From: Chitinophagales bacterium
GTDB lineage: Bacteria; Bacteroidota; Bacteroidia; Chitinophagales; Chitinophagaceae
NCBI GenBank assembly: GCA_017303455.1
Contig: JAFLBM010000016.1
Coordinates: forward strand, 1-64,000
Direction: 5' to 3'
Length of the DNA: 64,000 nt
Shown here: piece after piece, positions 44,301 to 50,015 of the stretch
How positions within the stretch are numbered: the first letter of the stretch is position 1
How the letters are laid out: each line of letters starts with the position of its first letter
Position numbers and translations under genes: made by a program
The notes under the pieces: generated by a model
The model's database searches: none
Told to the model about the DNA's origin: nothing
Seen by the model: the letters and a program-made list of their open reading frames with translations, nothing else

Positions 44301-45271
44301 TTGAACGACTCCTGGGCAGCAATATGCATCCCTTTAATACCGGTCCTGGAATTGTAACTGGTGGAGAGGCCAATCCCTTTTGAATATGTACTTACTTCAT
44401 TGAATATGCGGGATGTCAGCGAAACATTGGGTGACAACGTCATACCATATCTTGAACTGACGGTGGCATCGGCACTCACCCCAAAAGAAAGCGATCTGAA
44501 GGTCTCATTGTCTCCTGCCGATTTTTCACCCATTGCCTTTTTAGGAACTGTAATAGCGGTGCCCCCTTTTAAACCGGCTTCCAGTGATGGGCCTAAATAG
44601 TTATTAAATGAAACACCAAGCTTTACACCTCCGGAAAATGATAAGTTTTTTATACCTCCCAGTTCATAGTCCGCTCCGAATCGTACACCCCATGTGATAT
44701 TAGGCTTGGTCTTTAACTCCTGTTTAATCAGCTCCTCCCCGTTAAAATCGTCCGGCACCCCCCGCATATTCCTGTTCACATTACCAGGGTTAATATTCCA
44801 GCCCAGGCCCACCCAACTGGCACTTTGTTCCATCGTTATGCCGCCATCATAATAAATATTGACCGGGTAGCCGCCCACATCCAGCAACGGAATATTATAA
44901 CTGAAATCACCCGTGAACAAGTTCACCATATCATTCGTTCCGGCCGGTTTGAATGATGCCATCTCGGGTTGACCCGGTCCGTCAATATCCATCTTATCCT
45001 TGTTTTCCCTTTGTATTGTACCTGGAATACCGGCTGTGCTGGCACGGTTTGCAGCAGCAGAATGACGGTATTGTTTTCCCGGGTCCATAAAACCATAGAT
45101 GGGAGAAAACCGTTTCGGTACGGTATTGCCTGCAATAGAATAAGTACCCGCCACAACTGTTTGGCGGAAATTGACCATGCCATATGCAGGCAATACCATC
45201 CCGGTGTAAAACAGCAATGCTGTTAAAGCGGCAATTGGTTTCCTGTATTTGGTTGCTAATTGTTGGATCAT
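38384..45271 (-). CDS. giant secreted YD/SpvB-like protein
   Basis: 2295 residues with a signal peptide (about 1-31). Near the N-terminus it has the block MVNLFTGDFSYNIPLLDVGG, then WVGLGWNINPGNVNRNMRG, the opening seen in RHS/TcaC-type shells of Bacteroidota. The middle is a long beta-rich body. The C-terminal region has a carbohydrate-binding-like beta-sandwich (SGSAIYFDDIRIHPFNANMK) followed by YD-type repeats (YVYDPVNLRLRSELDANNYA, YYEYDEEGTLIRTKAETRQG). Unlike the downstream RHS protein it ends without an extra tip. It may be the shell or delivery partner of that protein; this is inferred from synteny. Base composition matches the host. Confidence 0.82.
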   Translation of the reverse strand: MIQQLATKYRKPIAALTALLFYTGMVLPAYGMVNFRQTVVAGTYSIAGNTVPKRFSPIYGFMDPGKQYRHSAAANRASTAGIPGTIQRENKDKMDIDGPGQPEMASFKPAGTNDMVNLFTGDFSYNIPLLDVGGYPVNIYYDGGITMEQSASWVGLGWNINPGNVNRNMRGVPDDFNGEELIKQELKTKPNITWGVRFGADYELGGIKNLSFSGGVKLGVSFNNYLGPSLEAGLKGGTAITVPKKAMGEKSAGDNETFRSLSFGVSADATVSSRYGMTLSPNVSLTSRIFNEVSTYSKGIGLSTSYNSRTGIKGMHIAAQESFNSLSVRNFHNRELEKFSDGTRSATLLSSSISFAKPTYIPSMRTINTNSAWAGHFQFGSGIFGNYGSVETEVYKQQSEISNGDVTQRRPMVGFLYLKNAVDNRDAVMDFSRVNDQEVTPQTPIISAPQYAYDVFAIQGEGISGTIRLARNDIGYMRDNYTVSKEKSFGVGADVGIPGHYGGNFNIISTPSSIGEWNDGNLLKITNRFSGNEKDKESVYFKNPGESVVISAGQYEKIGGTDLVRFKLGGSKLRPTIEPVLERFDKGNRKTGEVSVAGDAAGRNKRTQVVSYLTAAECDTIGLDRKIKVYDPVTLLNQENELNFSTIDRVSADRKKNHISQINVTEADGKRYVYGIPVYNLTQKEYTFTVDGTNQEPDQVSFQPNEISLTESPHLSGNGKDGYVQVTSTPAYSHSFLLTGLLSPDYVDVNGDGITEDDLGGAIKMNYTKFSNHRWRTPHTANQLANFNAGKKTEIKDDKGIIVYGERESWYLHSIESKTMIAFFKVTDRQDGKGVINEMGGINSSDNSQKKLERIDLYNKADLKKNGIAAAKPVKTVHFEYSYYLCDNTPDNPSGNGKLTLDRIWFTYNGQKENSLQKNQYKFSYTATSVAATGENPEYELNAADRWGNYKPNVPNPGSLRNKDYPYSLQTKITADQYAQAWALKRILLPSGGQIEVEYESDDYAYVQNKRAAQMMEVIGFGNTNSSLSNELYTISAGNITENDFVFIKVPVACANTSDVYYKYLQGVSQLSFKLTVNMPKGPEMIPCYSEIENYGIYTNAGFPAIWVKMKKMAGYSPLSLTAIEFLREQLPGQAFPGYDVSESTGIEQVGRMLAGIIDGLSSAFKDIPKYLRSAGKAQTADLTRSFVRLNNPAGFKYGGGQRVKTVKLKDNWKKMTNPGQPAEGYSSVYGQQYEYTTREVLNGVERTISSGVASYEPSIGGEENPFQMIERVVNNLPLGPASYGAIEKPVLDAFFQAPVVGYSKVTVTSIGKKQNPAPATNKTRSAVGRQVTEFYTAKDYPVYYNYTSFDNGSDKEFHLSSLTVFWLKFALDSRALSQGFVVALNDMHGKLRSQSSYAENDPATRINYTENFYRNTGAKGLAEKFDFVHQSSAGEIKEDNMGIDIELMVDTREFSVKGKSFEVQGQLDLFPVLAPVWLPFVWPVVGMSEDTYRAVTTTKVINYHAVLDSVLVIDKGSAVRTKNLLYDAETGQVLVTRTNNEFEKPVYTVNYPAYWAYSGMGPAYKNIDAVYTGVDFLDGKIMAGMTATEIKTIFESGDELYVFDPGSDAGCDPVMASSADRGIIWALDKSKNSSSLTTSNPDFIFIDKQGKPYSRTGVKFRIVRSGKRNMLGAPVAGAVTMVSPVKYITATERKLVVENSSKVINASAVEYKEKWQTDNDVFYKFKTVVDPVTCVATEQPDCEGYLEKGINPYRKGLLGNFKGHRNLIFYGERAETVPTGGTNLSQNGFLTGFSTYWNFNAENNLVPDIANTKWVWNTEATRFNSKGMELETKDALGIYTAAQYGYSKTLPVAIANNSRSYEMMYEGFEDYGYDDLLNNSVYNTCAERHIDFSGIENTQIINANQAGFNAHSGKQVLQVSATSTKSIPAGSTVAESFPLSYQQATVESIIGAGQNFYRVASDGVGNTGVQIPNNTYAVGINDVVALGFGYNPDYTMSFYLKANTTTSFPFDSYVSENGGSYDISVSLVTDLSSQPTLLYSYSQAAGQGSPSHLTYTYNSFNIQMCAGKFYYIEIVYHPIPLFITPPYYWPPGSSSFWCGINYYSSGLTAYENLTTQSGVCNYTKPLPASVAMMNPLFSIPSGKKMVFSAWVRESNTQVSTYTNNEVQIDFGAGNSNNVTIKPSGPVIEGWQRYEGYFTAPAGVSSMDLKLVNNSGSAIYFDDIRIHPFNANMKSYVYDPVNLRLRSELDANNYASYYEYDEEGTLIRTKAETRQGIKTITESRSAKQKNISDFQ

Positions 45272-45295
45272 AGCTGACTGAATTGGATAAAATGG

Positions 45296-46366
45296 TTATT
45301 GTAGGATGAACCTGCTGCTGTAGTTGTTTTTTTGCTGGTCCTTTATCTCGATGATATAGACCGTCTCTTTTTTAAATTCATGACCAAGCCTGAACTGGAA
45401 AATATTATCCCCATACCCCGCCTTTTGTTTTACCTCCTTCAACAGCTTCCCATCTTCCGTCAGGAAACGCAGCACCGTTTCATGGGTGGCATCAAATGAA
45501 TAATATCGCACTGCTAAAACATCCGTGGAAATATAACTGGTCCCGCTTCCTTCCTCACCCTTTTTTAAAATAAGATAGCTGCCTGGAATTTTGTTTTCCT
45601 GCAGCGAATCCTGGGGCTTGATAAAAAATGTCCAGGCCGTCGTTTGCGCCGCATAATTCAATCCGTTGCGGGCCGTCACCTGCCAGGCATACTGTTGTCC
45701 GGGTTTCAGCTTTGAAAAACTGGCCGGGTAATTTTCATAAGGCGTTTGCAGGTTATGATTGGCATACACCGGCACATTATACAAGATCGCTTCTGCAGCC
45801 GATTGCCCCGGCAGCACTTCTGCCACCAGCAGTTCATACCGCAGGTTGCTGAACATATCCATAGGCGAAGGTGGCAGCCAGCTGAACAGTGGGTATCCGC
45901 CGGGCAACTCACTACGGTCAGCAGGTGTGTTAAGTAACGGAGGACTCAGTGGACTGATATTGATCCTGACACATTCATCACCCAGTGGATCAGCTCCCTT
46001 TACATCATTTCTAAAGACACGGTAGCAGGCCACATAAGAGCCAAGTGGTAAATAGCTGCCACTAAGTTCCGCCGCTATATGATTGTATTGTACCGGCTGT
46101 ACCTCCTGTATATTGACCACCTTCAAACCTTTTCCAAGTACAAAACTTCTGCTGCGGGCAGATAAGACCGGCTGTCCGCTGACTGCATCCTGGATATCCA
46201 AAGCCACCATTACATCCGTACCGGCACTATTATTAACCAGTACCAGGTTCCATAACTGGTCCTTCTGCACCATACCCCCGGGAGGTAGCTGCACATTAAC
46301 TGTAACCTGCGCCAGCATAAAAACAGGTACTAGCAGTGCTGCAAAAACAGGAATTCTTTTTAGCAT
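45296..46366 (-). CDS. exported FN3-like protein in RHS operon
   Basis: 356 residues with a signal peptide ending near MLAQV. Residues about 20-140 form a beta-sandwich. About 150-260 resemble a fibronectin type III module (PLLNTPADRSELPGGYPLFS, then YAWQVTARNGLNYAAQTTAW), and a further beta domain follows. No catalytic motif. The gene ends 24 bp before the giant YD gene and its ATG directly abuts the preceding stop. It is probably a surface or periplasmic structural component of the same system. Confidence 0.77.
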   Translation of the reverse strand: MLKRIPVFAALLVPVFMLAQVTVNVQLPPGGMVQKDQLWNLVLVNNSAGTDVMVALDIQDAVSGQPVLSARSRSFVLGKGLKVVNIQEVQPVQYNHIAAELSGSYLPLGSYVACYRVFRNDVKGADPLGDECVRINISPLSPPLLNTPADRSELPGGYPLFSWLPPSPMDMFSNLRYELLVAEVLPGQSAAEAILYNVPVYANHNLQTPYENYPASFSKLKPGQQYAWQVTARNGLNYAAQTTAWTFFIKPQDSLQENKIPGSYLILKKGEEGSGTSYISTDVLAVRYYSFDATHETVLRFLTEDGKLLKEVKQKAGYGDNIFQFRLGHEFKKETVYIIEIKDQQKNNYSSRFILQ

Positions 46367-46367
46367 A

Positions 46368-48587
46368 TTATAAAGTTTTAGCCCAGGTCAGCCGACCTGT
46401 CTCAACAGGAAATAATGTTTGTGTTATCGTTGGCAAAAATGATTTTTCATACTGTAGCTGCAGGCTGCCCATTTTTGGAATGGTCAATTGTAATTGCGAT
46501 CTGCCACCCCAGTAGTTGCGGCTTCCTGTAATTTTATTATACTTCAGCCCGGCGCCAAACCGCAAAAAAAGACCCGCCGAATAATCTGCATTACCTTCCA
46601 CGGTATAGAAATTCAACTCCTGCTGGTCTGTATAGATAAAATTGCCCTGCAGTTGTAACTTTCTCCCATTCACTGATTGGGACAGCATATAATTGGTACC
46701 GCTGTAATTAATAAAACCCGAGTCTGTTCCCCGGTTGGTATACTTGTTATAGATGACCGAGGATGCCATTGGAATCCCTGAAAATTTATAGTGATATAGT
46801 ACCGTTCCGTTCAGCATATAATACACATTTTCCCTCACCCGGTTCCGGTCAATAATATACAACTGCGTCCCCGGGTAATACCCCATACTTACCATCGGCC
46901 ATTTCGGGATCCTGGCCGATACCTGCAAACTGGTAAATACAGTCGTGGTCTTGAATGTCTTCTCTGTAAATGGATTGACAAAATCATTACGTCGTACCAC
47001 AGCAGCTACCTGCACCCTCTCTTTAAAAAGATTCTGCTCCGCTTTTAGCATCCAGGCTGTTTGATCAGTATTATAACTGAACAAACTGAACGACTGGTAA
47101 TACTCCCCCGTCTTTCTGAACAGGCCACTTATAGCTGTCTTTGTTTCACTGATAACAGTTCCACCTTTTATACTGAGACCAAGATTCCTCTCATCAGAAA
47201 AACGGAACAAAGCATTGCTGCTTTTAGTAGCACCATAACGACCTGTTATAGGTAAAACAGACTTCGCCAGCTCAGCACTGAAAAAAGTTTGCGCATCCTT
47301 TTTAAGCAAAAACTCAATAGAATACCCGGTCACCGGGACACTCCCGTTTACAGTATCTGCCATCACACTTCCATAACTCAATTTCCTGCCTGTAAATACA
47401 GATAGTATGATCGCCTTTCTGTCAATATCCCCGAATCCGATCCTTCCCATCACCAGGTGCTGGCCGGATAAACGTGTATTCCTCCCCAAAAAATCCCTGA
47501 AACCATAATCAATCTTACCCACCGCCATGGCTGTATATAATTTAGAATTATACTCAAGGTTTAAGCCAGTCAGTGCAACATGACTGGCAGTGAGTTCAGA
47601 ATAATTGAGAACAGATCGGCCGATACCTGCACCGCGGATACCAGCAATAATTTTTTCCTTTTTTCCCCGATTGCTGTTCAGCCCTGATTCACTCACAAGT
47701 GCAGCGATGTCCTTGAGATTTTTTACTTTATTGAATCGCTGTTTCACTGATAAAACAGCAGTGGCGATCTTACCTTCTATACTATCGATCTGCCTGTTCA
47801 GCCTGCTGACCTGGTCTTGCAAAGAATCCAGCTCCCTTTGCTTTGCTGTCACTTGCTCCTGCAAATCACCACCACCCGTTAGTAAATTCGTTGCCACCCC
47901 TGGCTTTGGTAAACTGTCCGATACTGTGGTATAATATCTTTTCTCCCGTTCTTCAATCAGTTGCTGTATGAGGCCGGGTGCACTAAGCATTGCTTGCAAA
48001 GAATTAAATTCTCGGTTGGTTTTCTCAAGTAATGCTTTAGCAGCATCCAGGTAAGGCTGATGCACAGAACTGGCTGCTCCTGCCAGCCTTTCGAATAATT
48101 GATTCCTGATCTTCTGGTAATAGGAAAACCGGTCAAACAATAAACCCCCATCCAGAAAGTTTTTAAAATAGGGCGAATTACTTTTTCTCACCACAAAGTT
48201 CATCCGGAATGGGTAGCGGTCTTTAACGGTAACAGCAAGAGAAGCCTGTAGCGTATGCTGCCGGAAATCCTTTTGATAAAAAGGAGTGTCTGCAAATGAA
48301 CGATATAGAAAATCATACAGGATAGTACCCCTGACCTGCAAAAAGGGACTTCTTTTAGGTGAACTGGCTCCTGTCGCTAAAGAACCTCGTTCCGTAAATA
48401 TGACCACTTGCTTCAGCGGCTTGCAGATACCACTATAGACCCAGGTGGTGTCATTACTCCTGAAACTGCGGGGATTGATATCCATAACCCGGTAAGCAGG
48501 TACTGTATCAATGCGCCCCTGACCCCTTCCCTGCTCACCGCAAAGAATAAGAAACAGCAGACAAACAAGAAAACTTGGTATTCTCAA
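46368..48587 (-). CDS. outer-membrane barrel-like protein with coiled coil, first gene of RHS operon
   Basis: 739 residues starting with TTG at 48587: no in-frame ATG lies close upstream and the signal peptide (PSFLVCLLFLILCGEQGRGQ) begins there. The N-terminal ~230 residues are soluble. Residues about 240-280 form a coiled coil (LQEQVTAKQRELDSLQDQVS). From about 330 to the end, alternating hydrophobic strands with aromatic girdles (FFSAELAKSVLPITGRYGAT, YKFSGIPMASSVIYNKYTNR) look like a beta-barrel. It ends 1 bp before the next start. As first gene of the operon with a coiled-coil periplasmic part it could be the outer-membrane export or anchoring factor for the giant proteins; that role is inference. 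Confidence 0.75.
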   Translation of the reverse strand: MRIPSFLVCLLFLILCGEQGRGQGRIDTVPAYRVMDINPRSFRSNDTTWVYSGICKPLKQVVIFTERGSLATGASSPKRSPFLQVRGTILYDFLYRSFADTPFYQKDFRQHTLQASLAVTVKDRYPFRMNFVVRKSNSPYFKNFLDGGLLFDRFSYYQKIRNQLFERLAGAASSVHQPYLDAAKALLEKTNREFNSLQAMLSAPGLIQQLIEEREKRYYTTVSDSLPKPGVATNLLTGGGDLQEQVTAKQRELDSLQDQVSRLNRQIDSIEGKIATAVLSVKQRFNKVKNLKDIAALVSESGLNSNRGKKEKIIAGIRGAGIGRSVLNYSELTASHVALTGLNLEYNSKLYTAMAVGKIDYGFRDFLGRNTRLSGQHLVMGRIGFGDIDRKAIILSVFTGRKLSYGSVMADTVNGSVPVTGYSIEFLLKKDAQTFFSAELAKSVLPITGRYGATKSSNALFRFSDERNLGLSIKGGTVISETKTAISGLFRKTGEYYQSFSLFSYNTDQTAWMLKAEQNLFKERVQVAAVVRRNDFVNPFTEKTFKTTTVFTSLQVSARIPKWPMVSMGYYPGTQLYIIDRNRVRENVYYMLNGTVLYHYKFSGIPMASSVIYNKYTNRGTDSGFINYSGTNYMLSQSVNGRKLQLQGNFIYTDQQELNFYTVEGNADYSAGLFLRFGAGLKYNKITGSRNYWGGRSQLQLTIPKMGSLQLQYEKSFLPTITQTLFPVETGRLTWAKTL

Positions 48588-48855
48588 GAACAGTTGGTTT
48601 TATGGAATGGTTAATCGTGTAACAACTCTTCAATTGTTCAACAGGTACCCGCACAGGATGAATACAAGATTGCAGAATTCCAGGCGAATGAGATAACTAT
48701 TTTCGCACAATAACACACTAAGATATTCGCCGGTATTTACTTCATGTATTTATAAGAACTAAAATCATCCGCCACATCATCTGAAACAACAGCAACATTG
48801 AAAATTAAATCTACAAAACTTAATATGCAATCGGCAGATCACTACCATCTTCTTT

Positions 48856-48906
48856 ATAACTGAGTCATTCTGCGCATAACTGAGTCATTTTTCACCATAA
48901 CTGAGT
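48856..48906. promoter_or_regulatory. three phased direct repeats ATAACTGAGT
   Basis: ATAACTGAGT occurs at 48856, 48876 and 48897; the first two continue CATT. Spacings of 20 and 21 bp are about two helical turns, so bound proteins would lie on one face. They sit 270-320 bp upstream of the RHS-operon start. They could be operator iterons, or repeated transposase-binding sites of a lost insertion sequence end; no transposase gene for such an element is present. Confidence 0.55.
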
Positions 48907-48986
48907 AAGAAAAAAATTGATGATTTCAATATTCAATTTCAGGAAAAAAAATCAGATACGCAATTACCAAATTGTTGCTTTTCCAA

Positions 48987-49050
48987 ATACCGTATAAATA
49001 ATAAAAGGAACTATTATTTTCACGGTATTTATTCCCTTTTTATACGGTAT
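48987..49050. repeat. 12-bp inverted repeat in AT-rich intergenic DNA
   Basis: ATACCGTATAAA (48987-48998) and TTTATACGGTAT (49039-49050) are perfect inverted copies around a 40-bp centre that contains a related CACGGTATTTATT. It could be a regulator site or a small cruciform element. Confidence 0.55.
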
Positions 49051-49399
49051 TTTAATTTTACGTGCTATTGAATTACTTTTTTTTGTATAGCTGTACTTGC
49101 CATACAAAAGAGTATTGTGACCATCGAATAAATAATGGCTGCCGCAGAAGCTTATCTTCTTCACTGGCACACAAATAAATGGTGCTTTACAGTCCTGCGT
49201 TTGTAGTGGCAGAAGCAAAAAGAAGCCCGGTACAGAAAACTCCCTTACAGGTTATCTGCCACGTTCTGATACAAGGCTTGATAACCTCTATTCGGCTAAC
49301 TTGATTTTTGTTGTAAAAAGATGCTGTCGCCGGCTTGTAACGCAAAAAAGAATATATATGCTTTCCAATAAATGCCGTTGCAGTTTACGGCGAAAACAT

Positions 49400-49693
49400 T
49401 CATGCCGTGTTTTTCATAAACTCCCGGATGATAAAATTATATAGCCGCTGTCCCTTCTTCAGCTTCCTGGCATACTCAGCCCTTTGCAAAGGGTCCCGTA
49501 AAACAGTCCTTGCATAAGCCACCGCTTCAGCAAATTTTTTCCGCTTCGTCTTTTGAAGCCCGCTGGGTTTTACCCTGCTCATATCGGGATAAGCTGTTAT
49601 TACAGTCTTTTTCCCGTATTGTTTCACTACGATCTGCTTACCGATCTGCCCGCGGAACCGGTGCAGTAAAATACTCGCATTGCTTTGTGCCAT
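49400..49693 (-). CDS. small basic hypothetical protein
   Basis: 97 residues if started at the ATG at 49693, where a compact basic protein begins (MAQSNASILLHRFRGQIGKQ); the open frame extends to 49801 but with unlikely content. Features are a beta-like IGKQIVVKQYGKKTVITAYP and a helical Lys/Arg-rich C-terminal half (TKRKKFAEAVAYARTVLRD). No membrane segment. The charge suggests nucleic-acid or surface binding. I do not recognise a family. Confidence 0.65.
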   Translation of the reverse strand: MAQSNASILLHRFRGQIGKQIVVKQYGKKTVITAYPDMSRVKPSGLQKTKRKKFAEAVAYARTVLRDPLQRAEYARKLKKGQRLYNFIIREFMKNTA

Positions 49694-49865
49694 ATACCGG
49701 GTATTGATTGTTGGTATACCAAAATAATAAATAACCCCCGGCAGGTCAATAGCCCCTTCGTTCATCCTTCGTTTATCATTCGTTACAAAAAGCAGCCGCA
49801 CCAGCTCTGCAGGTACGGATAAAGAAGGATAACCTTATACCGCAGATCACCTATCCGGTTGTATA

Positions 49866-49897
49866 TCAAAAAAGAAGGCTCCGTTAACGGAGGCCTT
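49866..49897 (-). terminator. distal terminator-like copy
   Basis: AAGGCTCCGTT/AACGGAGGCCTT hairpin (one bulged base) with an A run at 49868-49873, which is a T run on the minus strand. It is a near-copy of the terminator at 49961-49993, and a REP palindrome lies between them. Confidence 0.78.
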
Positions 49898-49908
49898 ATA
49901 CTGATGCC

Positions 49909-49932
49909 GTGGTTCGTGTCCTCACGAACCAC
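49909..49932 (+). repeat. isolated REP palindrome
   Basis: Arms GTGGTTCGTG (49909-49918) and CACGAACCAC (49923-49932) around TCCT, preceded by ATGCC. It is identical in form to island REPs but lies 21 kb away from them, at the 3' end of the TonB-receptor gene. Confidence 0.92.
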
Positions 49933-49960
49933 ATCCCTCCAAATTTACTCCACCCACCCC

Positions 49961-49993
49961 AAAAAAAAGAAGGCCCCCGTTAACGGAGGCCTT
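49961..49993 (-). terminator. terminator of TonB-receptor gene
   Basis: A 12-bp stem AAGGCCCCCGTT (49970-49981)/AACGGAGGCCTT (49982-49993) with one mismatch; eight A at 49961-49968 give the T tract on the minus strand. It lies 23 bp past the receptor stop codon. Confidence 0.87.
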
Positions 49994-50015
49994 AAACTTA
50001 GTAAACCCAATTTGC

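Larger units (their letters stand above)
48588..49399. other. gene-poor intergenic region upstream of RHS operon
   Basis: About 0.8 kb with no credible gene; an 84-codon minus-strand ORF at 48964-49218 has an uneven, low-complexity translation. AT-rich in its middle. It contains the three phased direct repeats and the 12-bp inverted repeat listed separately, so it may be the control region of the RHS operon or the scar of a lost element. Confidence 0.6.

Noticed and set aside
48856..48906. Replication-origin iterons
   Set aside because: Only three short repeats, no DnaA-box cluster, no rep or dnaA/dnaN gene nearby; a regulatory or element-end reading is more economical.
48964..49218. 84-codon minus-strand ORF in the intergenic region
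   Set aside because: It overlaps the inverted repeat, has a mixed hydrophobic/basic composition without a fold signature, and lacks a convincing start.
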